Shown here: positions 31,333 through 38,423 of the stretch, in pieces
Numbering within the stretch: position 1 is the first letter of the stretch
Layout: the number at the start of each line of letters is the position of its first letter
Assembly: GCA_963804045.1 (NCBI GenBank)
Contig: CAWDOR010000027.1
Location: 70,289-134,288, forward strand
Reading direction: 5' to 3'
Source of the DNA: Rhodoblastus sp963804045
GTDB lineage: Bacteria > Pseudomonadota > Alphaproteobacteria > Rhizobiales > Beijerinckiaceae
Length of the DNA stretch: 64,000 nt
Made by a program: the position numbers and the translations under genes
Notes under the pieces: generated by a model
The model's input: the letters and a program-made list of their open reading frames with translations, nothing else
What the model was told of the DNA's origin: nothing
The model's database searches: none

Positions 31333-32496
31333 ATGATCGAAACAGGCTCGCTCAAAATCCAGATCAACGACACCACGCTGCGCGACGGCGAACAGGCGCC
31401 CGGCGTGGTGTTCACCGTCGCGGAAAAATGCGCCATAGCCCGCGAATTGGCCGTAGCCGGGGTCGATGAGATCGAGGCGGGCACGCCGGCCATGGGCGAC
31501 GAGGAAGTCGAAGCCATCGCCGCCATTGTCGGCGAGAGCTTAAAACCGCGCGTCACCGCCTGGTGCCGGCTCAACGAGGCCGATGTCGACGCCGCGCTGC
31601 GCGCCGGCGTCAAATATGTCAATATTTCCGCGCCCATGTCGCGGCTGCAAATGCGGGTCAAGCTCAAGGCCGAGCCGCAAGAGGTCGCCGCCCGCGTCAC
31701 CCGCGTGATCTCCTATGCGCGCGAAAAAGGGCTGGAAGTAGCGCTGGGCGGCGAGGATTCCTCGCGCGCCGATCTGCGCGATATTGGCTTGATCGCCGGC
31801 GCGGCGGCCAAACTGGGCGTATTCCGTTTCCGCTTCGCCGATACGCTGGGCCTGCTCGATCCCTTCTCCACTTACGAATATATCAAGCGGCTGCGCGACG
31901 AGATGGACCTGCCCGTGGAGTTTCACGGCCATAACGATCTGGGTCTGGCCACCGCCAATACGCTGGCGGCGATCCGCGCCGGCGCCAGCGCCGCCAGCGT
32001 CACCGTGCTCGGCCTGGGCGAGCGCGCCGGCAATGCGCCGCTGGAGGAGGTCTGCGTCGCCCTGGCGCGCACGGCGGAGGCGCGCACAACCGTCGATCCG
32101 ACCCGGCTGATGAATCTCTGCCAGCTCGTCGCCCATGCGGCGCGCGAAAACATCGCCCGCGCAAAACCGATTGTCGGCGCCGATATTTTCACCCATGAAT
32201 CCGGCATCCATGTCGCGGGCCTGTTGAGCGATGTGCGCACCTATCAGGGCCTCGATCCGGCCATGCTCGGGCGGCGCCACAAGGTGGTGATCGGCAAGCA
32301 TTCGGGCCTGGCCGCCGTGCGCTCGGTCTGCGCCGCCGCCGGCCTCGATCTCGACGGCCCCGCCGCCGCGGAAGTTCTGGCGCGGGTCAAGGCGCTGGCC
32401 AAATTCACCAAGAGCCTCGTGCCCGAGGGCCGCGTGCGGCAAATGGCGCGCGAGGCGCTTGTGCGCGAACAGGACGACACGAGGCTTCACCCATGA
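31333..32496 (+). CDS. nifV: Homocitrate synthase
   Basis: The 387-residue DRE-TIM aldolase-type enzyme condenses acetyl-CoA and 2-oxoglutarate into homocitrate, the organic part of FeMo-co. INDTTLRDGEQAPGV, the metal-binding EFHGHNDLGLA and the HESGIHVAGLL motifs are all visible. It starts 7 nt after nifS and its stop overlaps the next start (ATGA). Position and length distinguish it from LeuA. Confidence 0.97.
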   Translation: MIETGSLKIQINDTTLRDGEQAPGVVFTVAEKCAIARELAVAGVDEIEAGTPAMGDEEVEAIAAIVGESLKPRVTAWCRLNEADVDAALRAGVKYVNISAPMSRLQMRVKLKAEPQEVAARVTRVISYAREKGLEVALGGEDSSRADLRDIGLIAGAAAKLGVFRFRFADTLGLLDPFSTYEYIKRLRDEMDLPVEFHGHNDLGLATANTLAAIRAGASAASVTVLGLGERAGNAPLEEVCVALARTAEARTTVDPTRLMNLCQLVAHAARENIARAKPIVGADIFTHESGIHVAGLLSDVRTYQGLDPAMLGRRHKVVIGKHSGLAAVRSVCAAAGLDLDGPAAAEVLARVKALAKFTKSLVPEGRVRQMAREALVREQDDTRLHP

Positions 32497-32732
32497 CTTC
32501 AGGGTTTTTTCTCGACTGGAACGGCGAATTGCGCTCGACCGACGATCCCGGCGGCGGCTATGTCTGCGAGATCGATCTGCCCGTGCGCTATGTCGCGGTG
32601 AAGAACAAGAAGGGCGTCACCATTCACGAGGCGACGCTCTATCGCAACCAGGCCGATCTGGAAAAGGCGCGGATCTCGGCCGAACTTGTCCCCGGCTCCA
32701 AATCCTGGGGCAGCCCCGACGAGGGTTTTTGA
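32493..32732 (+). CDS. Small nif-operon protein of unknown function
   Basis: This 79-residue soluble protein starts at an ATG overlapping the nifV stop, so translation is coupled. Its middle (GGYVCEIDLPVRYVAVKNKK) is beta-rich, and the C-terminus (ARISAELVPGSKSWGSPDE) is distinctive. There is one cysteine. It is not NifT, NifW or NifZ, which are encoded elsewhere in the window. I do not recognise the family. Expression with nifS-nifV implies a role in nitrogenase assembly or protection. Confidence 0.75.
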   Translation: MTSGFFLDWNGELRSTDDPGGGYVCEIDLPVRYVAVKNKKGVTIHEATLYRNQADLEKARISAELVPGSKSWGSPDEGF

Positions 32733-32747
32733 GGGAGGGTCCGCGGC

Positions 32748-32987
32748 TTGGTTCCCATGACCATCACGGTTGACGACAGACCGAAATGCGTGGTCCGTCC
32801 CAATGACATGAAGCATTTGCAGCGTTTTCTGCGCAATGGCCGGGCCTGGCTGCTGGCCGAGGCGCCCGAGGGCGCGCTGACCTATCGCGAGGCCGACGCG
32901 GTCGAGCGCGCCATCTGGCAGAATGCGCGCGGCCTGCATTGCGTCGCCGGCGGCGAGGACGAGGAGTTTTTCGGCACGCCCTTGTAA
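32748..32987 (+). CDS. Small nif-operon protein of unknown function
   Basis: This protein of about 79 residues is the last gene of the iscA-nifS-nifV operon. A strong GAGGGAGGG site lies 8 nt before a TTG at 32,748; an ATG three codons later (32,757) is too far from it, so I favour TTG. The sequence (NDMKHLQRFLRNGRAWLLAE ... ADAVERAIWQNARG) looks helical, with a C-terminal HCVAGGEDEEFFGTPL. No family recognised. It converges with the globin gene, 4 bp apart. Confidence 0.65.
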   Translation: MVPMTITVDDRPKCVVRPNDMKHLQRFLRNGRAWLLAEAPEGALTYREADAVERAIWQNARGLHCVAGGEDEEFFGTPL

Positions 32988-32991
32988 GCCG

Positions 32992-33396
32992 TTACTCGCT
33001 ATTGCGCATCCAGTCGGCGAGCTTTTTCATGTTGCCGCGCAATTCGGCGCGGGCCTCGGCGTCGGCGACATGCTGTTCAAGCGCATGGTCCATGCAGGCC
33101 ATCCAGGCGTCGCGCGCCGCATTGTCGATGGCGAAACCCATGTGGCGCTGGCGCAGGCGCGGATGGCCCTTTTCCGGCGAATAAAGCGCGGGGCCGCCGG
33201 TCCATTCGCTGAGGTAACGTTTTAGCACGCGCGTGACTTCGGAAAGATCGTGCGCGTGCATGGCGCGAATGGTCTTCGCCTGCGGCATGGAGTCCATTTG
33301 CGCGTAAAAGGTCTCGACCAGCCGGTCGATGGTCTCGGCGCCGCCGATGCGCTCGAACATGCTCTGCGTCGTGCTCTGGGTGTTGGCGTCCGTCAC
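32992..33396 (-). CDS. Truncated haemoglobin, group II
   Basis: The 134-residue 2-on-2 globin has MFERIGGAETIDRLVETFY, followed by RYLSEWTGGPALYSPEKGHP and the proximal RQRHMGFAI with the haem-binding His. These are group II (TrHbO) features. It starts with GTG just after the preceding small gene and is the last gene of a Rieske/small-protein operon with a good sigma-54 promoter. Inside a nif region it may buffer oxygen or nitric oxide. Confidence 0.9.
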   Translation of the reverse strand: MTDANTQSTTQSMFERIGGAETIDRLVETFYAQMDSMPQAKTIRAMHAHDLSEVTRVLKRYLSEWTGGPALYSPEKGHPRLRQRHMGFAIDNAARDAWMACMDHALEQHVADAEARAELRGNMKKLADWMRNSE

Positions 33397-33397
33397 A

Positions 33398-33565
33398 TCA
33401 TTCTTCCATATTGGGCAGCAGCAGCACTTCCGCCGGCGCGCCCGGCCCGAGCGAGGGGCTGAACTCCACCTGATCGACCAGCGACAGGCCGCCGTCGCTG
33501 TCGATCAGCACCACGGCGTCGCCCGGAAGATTTTCCAGCGCCGCGATCAATTGCGCCACGGTCAC
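33398..33565 (-). CDS. 55-residue nif-cluster protein
   Basis: A short gene starts with GTG overlapping the previous stop (GTGA) and stops one base before the globin GTG. The product (MTVAQLIAALENLPGDAVVL followed by a Asp/Gly-rich turn and EVLLLPNMEE) is acidic and would form a small alpha/beta unit. The tight overlaps on both sides and good codon use argue it is real. No family recognised. Confidence 0.65.
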   Translation of the reverse strand: MTVAQLIAALENLPGDAVVLIDSDGGLSLVDQVEFSPSLGPGAPAEVLLLPNMEE

Positions 33566-33840
33566 GCCGAAAACTCCAGCACGGTCGGCTCTTCGTCCAG
33601 CATGGCGATTTCGACGCGGCGCAGCGCGCCCTGCGCGTCATAATCGTAGATATGGGTCAGCTCTATATCGCCATAGACGATTTTTTCGAAGCGCGACAGC
33701 CGGTCCTGCGCGTCATAATAGGCGCGGATATAGGTGTTGCGGTTGGTCAGCGCCGCCGGCTCGATTTCGTTGAGCAGCGTCAGCGGCAGTTTGACGCCGG
33801 AGGTGGCGAGGAAATAACGGCTGGCTCTGGTTTCGGTCAT
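33562..33840 (-). CDS. Small conserved nif-cluster protein (DUF6156-like?)
   Basis: The 92-residue product (MTETRASRYFLATSGVKLPL ... RNTYIRAYYDAQDRLSRFEK ... GDIELTHIYDYDAQGALRRV) is beta-rich with repeated YDAQ motifs. The pattern reminds me of a small family found in diazotroph nif clusters (DUF6156), but I cannot confirm it. It lies 2 bp after the Rieske gene and overlaps the next gene, so it is cotranscribed with both. Confidence 0.75.
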   Translation of the reverse strand: MTETRASRYFLATSGVKLPLTLLNEIEPAALTNRNTYIRAYYDAQDRLSRFEKIVYGDIELTHIYDYDAQGALRRVEIAMLDEEPTVLEFSA

Positions 33841-33842
33841 GA

Positions 33843-34304
33843 TCAGCCCTGGGGAATGGTGATTTCCAGCGTGTCGTCGAAATCGTCCCATTGGCGATTG
33901 GGCTCTTCCTCGACCAGCTCGACGCCGTGGATGCAGACATCGCCGGTGACCACGGCCACGCCGATTTTTTCCAGCCGCGCGCCCTCGCAGGCGCCGGAAA
34001 CGCATTGGCCGGTTTCGACCTCGAATTTCGCGCCATGCCGGCCGCAGCGCAGCACAGAACCGCTTTCGTCGAAGAATTTGCCGTCGCCGACATTGAGCCA
34101 GACGCCATGATGCGGACAGGCGTTGCGATAGGCGAAATGATCGCCCCGGGCGTTGCGGACGATGACGATGCGAAACGGCTTTTGCCCGCCGGCGCCGTCG
34201 GATTCGGCGAGATCGAAGGCTTGCGCGCCGCCGCGCTTGATATCCTCGACCTCGCAAATGGCGAAATATTCCTTCGCGCCCTGCCCTTCAACGCTCGCGC
34301 TCAT
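33843..34304 (-). CDS. Rieske-type 2Fe-2S ferredoxin
   Basis: This 153-residue cytoplasmic protein has one Rieske domain. The cluster ligands are in CPHHG (C-x-H) and CGRHGAKFE (C-x2-H), about 20 residues apart. It resembles NirD/BphF-type small Rieske ferredoxins. It is the first gene of the operon with two small proteins and a globin, and has a near-perfect sigma-54 promoter. It is likely an electron carrier in nitrogen-fixing cells; the partner is unknown. A paralogue is encoded at 54,240-54,644. Confidence 0.9.
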   Translation of the reverse strand: MSASVEGQGAKEYFAICEVEDIKRGGAQAFDLAESDGAGGQKPFRIVIVRNARGDHFAYRNACPHHGVWLNVGDGKFFDESGSVLRCGRHGAKFEVETGQCVSGACEGARLEKIGVAVVTGDVCIHGVELVEEEPNRQWDDFDDTLEITIPQG

Positions 34305-34337
34305 GGCGGACCTCGCAGCTGTGAACGTCACAAATTT

Positions 34338-34353
34338 TGCAAGAAGCGCGCCA
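34338..34353 (-). promoter_or_regulatory. Sigma-54 promoter of the Rieske-globin operon
   Basis: Read on the minus strand, TGGCGCGCTTCTTGCA fits the -24/-12 consensus with exact GG-N10-GC spacing, 34 nt before the Rieske start. A NifA-like site with one mismatch (TGTCGGAAAAGGGACC, 34,355-34,370) lies almost next to it. Confidence 0.85.
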
Positions 34354-34354
34354 A

Positions 34355-34370
34355 TGTCGGAAAAGGGACC
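34355..34370. promoter_or_regulatory. Degenerate NifA-type site between Rieske and GST genes
   Basis: TGT-N10-ACC has one mismatch to TGT-N10-ACA and lies 1 bp from the minus-strand -24 element. A weak plus-strand -24/-12 candidate (34,326-34,341, CGTCACAAATTTTGCA) could serve the GST gene. Confidence 0.45.
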
Positions 34371-34377
34371 AGGCCGC

Positions 34378-35022
34378 ATGAACATGAAACTCTATATGAC
34401 CCCGGGCTCCTGCTCGACCGCGATCCATATTCTGCTGGAGGAGCTGGAGGAGGTTTTCGAGGCCCATATCGTCAATCTGCCCGCCGGCGACCAATTCAAG
34501 CCCGACTATCTCGCGATCAATCCCAAGGCCAATATTCCCGCGCTGGTCCGCCCCGACGGCTCGGTGCTGACCGAAGTGCCGGCCATCGCCTTCTGGCTGG
34601 CCAAGAACCGCCGCAAGGGCAAATTCTGGCCTGTCGACGCCGATGAGGAGGTCCGCGCGCTGGAGACGATGATTTTCGTCGCCTCGGCGATCCACGGCCA
34701 GGGTTTCGCCCGCTATTTCGCGCCGGGCAATTTCTGCCCGGACTCATCGCTGCACGACAGCGTCAAGGCGCAGGGCCTTGCCCTGGCGCAAAAGGCTCTT
34801 GTCTTGGTGGACCGGCAGCTTGAGGGCCGCGCTTGGGTCGCGGAAACATTTTCCGCCGCCGATCCCGTGCTGTTCTATGTGGTGTTCTGGGCCGACAAGG
34901 TCGGGATGAAGCTGCCGCCCAATATTTTGCGCCATTACAAGGCTATGCTGGCGCGCCCGGCCGTGCAGCAGGTGTTGCGCGAGGAAGGCTATCGGCCGGA
35001 AAGCCTCGCTCAAGGCGCCTGA
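34378..35022 (+). CDS. Glutathione S-transferase family protein
   Basis: This 214-residue GST has the N-terminal thioredoxin-like domain MKLYMTPGSCSTAIHILLEE with the beta-class catalytic Cys-Ser context. The cis-Pro region is NIPALV, and an alpha-helical C-terminal domain follows. GST genes occur inside several proteobacterial nif clusters, possibly for oxidative stress defence. It diverges from the Rieske operon. ATG at 34,378 and the second at 34,384 are both possible. Confidence 0.9.
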   Translation: MNMKLYMTPGSCSTAIHILLEELEEVFEAHIVNLPAGDQFKPDYLAINPKANIPALVRPDGSVLTEVPAIAFWLAKNRRKGKFWPVDADEEVRALETMIFVASAIHGQGFARYFAPGNFCPDSSLHDSVKAQGLALAQKALVLVDRQLEGRAWVAETFSAADPVLFYVVFWADKVGMKLPPNILRHYKAMLARPAVQQVLREEGYRPESLAQGA

Positions 35023-35036
35023 AAACACAAAAGGCT

Positions 35037-35052
35037 TGTCGCGGATGCGACA
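35037..35052. promoter_or_regulatory. NifA upstream activator site before sufE
   Basis: TGTCGCGGATGCGACA is an exact TGT-N10-ACA match and almost palindromic. It lies between the GST stop and sufE, 16 bp before a -24/-12 candidate. Confidence 0.7.
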
Positions 35053-35068
35053 AGCGGCCAAATAGAGG

Positions 35069-35084
35069 ATGCGCGTTTCTTGCA
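35069..35084 (+). promoter_or_regulatory. Probable sigma-54 promoter of sufE
   Basis: ATGCGCGTTTCTTGCA has a perfect -12 (TTGCA) and C-G-C-G after a weakened -24 (TG instead of GG). It lies 42 nt before the sufE start. Confidence 0.5.
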
Positions 35085-35126
35085 TGGCTCGGCCAGCAGG
35101 AAACCGCAATGCGGAGCGGATGAGAA

Positions 35127-35558
35127 ATGGCCATGACCCTCGAAGACATCATCGACAGTTTCGAGTTCCTCGACGATTGGGACGACCGCTATCGCTATTT
35201 GATCGAACTTGGCCGCAGCCTCGATCCCCTGCCCGAAGCGGCGCATAGCGAGGAAAACAAGGTGCGCGGCTGCGCCAGCCAGGTCTGGCTGGAAACCAGG
35301 GTGGAAAAAAACGCCGGCGGCGTTCCGGTGCTGCATTTCCTCGGCGACAGCGACGCCCATATCGTGCGCGGCCTGGTCGCGCTGACGCTGGCCTTTTTCT
35401 CCGGCCATACGGCCAGGGAGATCATCGACGCCGACGCGCAAGCCCTGTTCAACCGGCTGGGCTTTGGCCAGCATCTGACGCCGCAGCGCTCCAACGGCCT
35501 GCGCTCCATGGTCGAGCGCATCAAGCGCGATGCGGCGGCGGCGCTGGCCTCGGCCTGA
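35127..35558 (+). CDS. SufE-family sulphur acceptor
   Basis: The 143-residue protein accepts persulphide sulphur from a cysteine desulfurase and stimulates it. The reactive cysteine is in KVRGCASQVWL, and the helix LTLAFFSGHTAREI is typical of SufE/CsdE. A NifA-type site and a sigma-54-like element precede it, so it probably works with NifS under nitrogen-fixing conditions. A strong terminator follows directly. Confidence 0.92.
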   Translation: MAMTLEDIIDSFEFLDDWDDRYRYLIELGRSLDPLPEAAHSEENKVRGCASQVWLETRVEKNAGGVPVLHFLGDSDAHIVRGLVALTLAFFSGHTAREIIDADAQALFNRLGFGQHLTPQRSNGLRSMVERIKRDAAAALASA

Positions 35559-35578
35559 AGATTTCTAAAAAAAGATAG

Positions 35579-35612
35579 AACCCGCCGACGTCGCCGTCGG
35601 CGGGTTTGTTTT
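35579..35612 (+). terminator. Terminator after sufE
   Basis: AACCCGCCGAC and GTCGGCGGGTT pair around a 6-nt loop and are followed by TGTTTT. Confidence 0.88.
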
Positions 35613-35620
35613 GCGCTCGC

Positions 35621-35655
35621 ATAGGATATCCGAATGATTCATTCGGATATCCTAT
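35621..35655. repeat. Perfect 35-bp palindrome
   Basis: Two perfectly complementary 17-bp arms (ATAGGATATCCGAATGA and its complement) flank a single T, 9 bp after the sufE terminator. It is AT-richer than its surroundings. It is not followed by a T-run, so it looks more like a protein-binding or recombination site than a terminator. Confidence 0.7.
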
Positions 35656-35756
35656 TCCTCTCGCGCGTAAATCCGCCCAAGCTTAAAGGATTTTCGCGCG
35701 ATCCGTTTTCGCGGATTGCGAAGCAATCTCGCGGAGACCGTATGATGGTTTTCAGA

Positions 35757-35972
35757 TCACGCGGCGGCTTCGGTTTTCAATGCTTCCAGATCGGTCGCGG
35801 GAACCCGGAATATATGGCGGCCGCCCGACAGCGCCTGGCCCAGATTCGGAATCCTGTCGCACAGGAAGTTGAACCATTGCTGGCCCGTGAGCTTTTCGGG
35901 ACGCTGGCCGATCTCCTTGATCGTGCCGTCGGGATAGTAAAAGGCGTGAATAATGATTTCGGAAGGCGCCAT
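35757..35972 (-). CDS. Small nif-region protein, tandem paralogue 2
   Basis: The 71-residue protein (MAPSEIIIHAFYYPDGTIKE ... QQWFNFLCDRIPNLGQALSG ... HIFRVPATDLEALKT) is about two-thirds identical by eye to the product of 36,177-36,386. Predicted beta-hairpin then helices; one cysteine. The start follows a GGAG/GAGAG site. It ends the long run of minus-strand nif genes and converges with sufE. No family recognised. Confidence 0.8.
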   Translation of the reverse strand: MAPSEIIIHAFYYPDGTIKEIGQRPEKLTGQQWFNFLCDRIPNLGQALSGGRHIFRVPATDLEALKTEAAA

Positions 35973-36124
35973 CTCTCGCACTCCTGGTGAGAAAGACCCC
36001 AATGCCCAGACGCTCTCCCGCTTTGCCCTGATCCCGGAGCGCGCCTGGGTCGACCGCGCGTCGCGGAGGCCGGGGCCCATCCCTCCGCGCGCGGCGCCGG
36101 CTTTTTCAAGCAGCCGACTGTTGT

Positions 36125-36149
36125 CCCGCGCGGTTTTTTTCCGCGCGGG
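36125..36149 (-). other. GC hairpin between the small paralogues
   Basis: CCCGCGCGG and CCGCGCGGG pair around T7 (A7 in the transcript). The counterpart at 36,544-36,569 has the same arms and loop AATTTTCT. Without a downstream T-run they are more likely mRNA processing or stabilising hairpins than terminators. Confidence 0.55.
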
Positions 36150-36176
36150 GGTTTCGTCGTCCCGTGCGGACGAGGC

Positions 36177-36386
36177 TCAGAACCCGGCCTTCAGCGCCTG
36201 CAGCTCGGTCGCCGAAACGCGGAACACATGACGGCCGCCGGCCAGCGCCTGGCCAGCGTGCGGAATCTTGCTCGACAGCAGGTTGAACCATTGCTGGCTG
36301 GTGACATTGGCCGGGCATTCGCCGATCGCCTTGATCGTGCCGTTCGGATTGTAGCTGGCGTGAATGACGATGTCGGAAGGCGCCAT
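36177..36386 (-). CDS. Small nif-region protein, tandem paralogue 1
   Basis: The 69-residue protein (MAPSDIVIHASYNPNGTIKA ... SQQWFNLLSSKIPHAGQALA ... FRVSATELQALKAGF) is the upstream copy of the tandem pair. It shares the PNGTIK, QQWFN, GQAL and GGRH-FRV blocks with its partner. It follows the ferredoxin gene by about 200 bp, which holds a GC hairpin. It probably lies on the nifB transcript or has its own promoter; no convincing -24/-12 was seen. Function unknown. Confidence 0.8.
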   Translation of the reverse strand: MAPSDIVIHASYNPNGTIKAIGECPANVTSQQWFNLLSSKIPHAGQALAGGRHVFRVSATELQALKAGF

Positions 36387-36543
36387 TGTTCCCACTCCTG
36401 ATGCGCATGAGACCCCAAGCCCAAAACGCTCGCCCGCCCTGCCCTTGGCTCGGAAAGCGCCCGGAACTTCACCGCGCCTCGCGGAGACCGGGGCCGGTCC
36501 CTCCGCGCGCGGCGCCGGCTTTTTTCAAGCAGCCGGCCGCCTT

Positions 36544-36569
36544 CCCGCGCGGAATTTTCTCCGCGCGGG
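36544..36569 (-). other. GC hairpin downstream of the 2Fe-2S ferredoxin gene
   Basis: CCCGCGCGG-AATTTTCT-CCGCGCGGG is a perfect 9-bp stem placed between the ferredoxin stop and the first small paralogue. It is a likely mRNA stabiliser or attenuator in the nifB operon. Confidence 0.5.
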
Positions 36570-36594
36570 TCATTTCATCCGATGGCCACAGCGA

Positions 36595-36893
36595 TCAGAC
36601 GAAGCTGAGAATTTCCACCTTGACGTTTTCGGTGCCCAAAATGCTCGCCTGGCAGGCGAGACGCGACTTGGAGCCGACGCCGACGATCTCGTCGAGCTTG
36701 GCGTTTTCGTCCCTTGTGGTCTTGCTCACGCCCTTGCGCCCCTCGAGCAGGGAGATGTGGCAGGAGCCGCATTTGGCGTTGCCCTCGCATTTATGCGGAA
36801 AGCCCGGAATGGCCTTCAGGATCACCGACAGAAGCGTCTCGCCCTCATTGGCTTCCACCACCGCGCCGCTCGTCGCGAAGTTACGCTGACCAT
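36595..36893 (-). CDS. 2Fe-2S ferredoxin of the nifB operon (one-base frameshift)
   Basis: The C-terminal 85 residues form a ferredoxin with ligands C-x5-C-x2-C (CEGNAKCGSC) and a distal C (RLACQAS). The frame has no good start. The ATG at 36,893, preceded by GAGAG, gives MVSVT and then leaves frame. One missing base near 36,880-36,886 would give MVSVTFATSGAVVEANEGET, a normal ferredoxin start. The repaired length is 99 residues. It is likely an electron donor for nitrogenase or cofactor assembly. Confidence 0.8.
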
Positions 36894-36926
36894 TTTCCCA
36901 TCTCTCTTTGTTTTGCCGCGCCGCCC

Positions 36927-38111
36927 TCAATAGATGGCGGCGCCGGCCCCCACATTGATCGACGCGTCCTTCATGGTCGCGACGATGAATTCGATTTCGT
37001 CCTCGGCGAGGTGGCAGTGAAACGGCAGGGCCACGGCGCGGTCCGCGACTTTTTCGGTCACCAGCAGATCGCCGCGCCGCCAGCCGAGATTGAAATAGGC
37101 CTGCTGCAAATGCAGCGGCTGCGCATAGGCGGCGGATTCCACCAGCTCCACCGCCAAATCCTCGATAATGGCGTCGCGGCTGGATTTGGAAAAACGCGTG
37201 CCCAGATGGACGACATAGAGCAGCCAATGGACCTCGGTGACATCGGGCGCGATATAGGGCGGCTTGATGCCTTCGAAACTCTGGACATATTTGCCGTAGA
37301 GCGCCTCGACGCCGCGCCGCTTCTCCAGAATTTCCTCGATCCGGCTCAATTGCGCCACGCCCAGCGCGGCGGAGACATCGCTGATCCGCGCCTGGAGCGC
37401 GGGCTCGCCATTGATCGAGGCCAAGGCGCGCTGCTCGACCTCGTGAAAGCGCAGGCGGCGGATGGTCATGGCCAAATCGACGTCGTCGGTGACGATCATG
37501 CCGCCCTCGCCGCAGCACAAGGGCGCCGGCTGGGAAAAATCGAACAGGGAGGCGTCGCCGAAAGTCCCGACGAGACGATCCTTGTATCTGGAGCCGATCG
37601 CTTCGGTCGAATCCTCGATCAGTTTCAGCCCCCTGGCCTCGGCCAGTTGGCGCAAAGGATCCCATTCCGCTGGATGGCCGTTCACATTTGTGGCGACAAT
37701 GGCCTTGGTCTTGTCGGTGATTTTCGCCTCGACCTTGGCCGCCGTGACGCAGCCCGACCAATAGTCGATATCGGCGAAAACAGGCGTTACGCCGATGGCG
37801 GCGATGGCCTGGGCGGTCTCGCGATAGGAAAAGCTCGGGGCGATCACCTCGTCGCCGGGGCCGATCTTCAGCGCCTTCAGGATCAGCGCCAGGCCGAGCG
37901 CGCCGCTGGGCGCGGCGATGGCGTATTTGCGCCCGAGCCAGGCGGCGAATTGCTTCTCGAACTGCTCGACGACAGGGCCGCCCGAGAGCCGCGACGAACG
38001 CAGCACGGAATCGACCGCCTTGAGCTCGACGCCGGTCATGTCGGGGTCCGACAGCACGATGGGCGCGGCCTCGATCTCGTCCTCGTCGTCGCGCAGCGCC
38101 GGATCGCTCAT
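36927..38111 (-). CDS. DegT/DnrJ/EryC1/StrS-like protein without the PLP lysine
   Basis: The 394-residue protein has the whole DegT aminotransferase fold: SRLSGGPVVEQFEKQFA, PSFSYRETA, IEDSTEAIGSRYK and the C-terminal HCHLAEDEIEFI. In the family motif FSFH-x2-K-x4-xEGG the lysine binds PLP. Here the region reads FDFSQPAPLCCGEGG, with Ala196 in the lysine position and two adjacent cysteines. It is therefore unlikely to be a normal transaminase. It sits between a DUF6129-like gene (ATGA overlap) and a ferredoxin gene in the nifB operon. Role unknown. Confidence 0.85.
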   Translation of the reverse strand: MSDPALRDDEDEIEAAPIVLSDPDMTGVELKAVDSVLRSSRLSGGPVVEQFEKQFAAWLGRKYAIAAPSGALGLALILKALKIGPGDEVIAPSFSYRETAQAIAAIGVTPVFADIDYWSGCVTAAKVEAKITDKTKAIVATNVNGHPAEWDPLRQLAEARGLKLIEDSTEAIGSRYKDRLVGTFGDASLFDFSQPAPLCCGEGGMIVTDDVDLAMTIRRLRFHEVEQRALASINGEPALQARISDVSAALGVAQLSRIEEILEKRRGVEALYGKYVQSFEGIKPPYIAPDVTEVHWLLYVVHLGTRFSKSSRDAIIEDLAVELVESAAYAQPLHLQQAYFNLGWRRGDLLVTEKVADRAVALPFHCHLAEDEIEFIVATMKDASINVGAGAAIY

Positions 38112-38374
38112 GCCTTCACCTTGCGCGCGGCGATGATGAAGCCGGTGGCGCGGGCCGAATCGGCCACCACCTCCGGGCAATGAACGCCGCCGCCGATCAG
38201 ATGCAGATCGATGGTCGCGGTGGATTTATAGGGCGTCTCCAGCACATCCGACGCGTCGCAGCGCAGCCAGGCGAGACGCGGATATTTCTGCTTCAACGCC
38301 GCGAACACCGCCGGCGACTCCGCCTTGGCGACCATGTCCACGATGTCGCGCAGATCAGCTTCCTCTATGCCCAT
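38108..38374 (-). CDS. Small nif-cluster protein (DUF6129-like)
   Basis: The 88-residue protein (DIVDMVAKAESPAVFAALKQ ... RCDASDVLETPYKST ... IDLHLIGGGVHCPEVVADSA) has the helix, cysteine/aspartate turn, LHL strand and HC motif I remember from DUF6129 of diazotroph clusters. This assignment is from memory. It overlaps the DegT-like start by ATGA and follows nifZ. Function unknown; HC and C residues might bind metal. Confidence 0.75.
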   Translation of the reverse strand: MGIEEADLRDIVDMVAKAESPAVFAALKQKYPRLAWLRCDASDVLETPYKSTATIDLHLIGGGVHCPEVVADSARATGFIIAARKVKA

Positions 38375-38423
38375 GTCCTCACTCCCGGCCTTGTCTTCGT
38401 CCCGCTCGAAAAAAGAAAAAAGG

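Larger units (their letters stand above)
35757..36590. repeat. Tandem duplication of a roughly 410-bp gene module
   Basis: Each unit (35,757-36,170 and 36,177-36,590) holds a small gene, a similar upstream segment including CTCCGCGCGCGGCGCCGGCT, and a GC hairpin. The similarity of the non-coding parts shows the whole module was duplicated, not only the gene. Confidence 0.75.
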
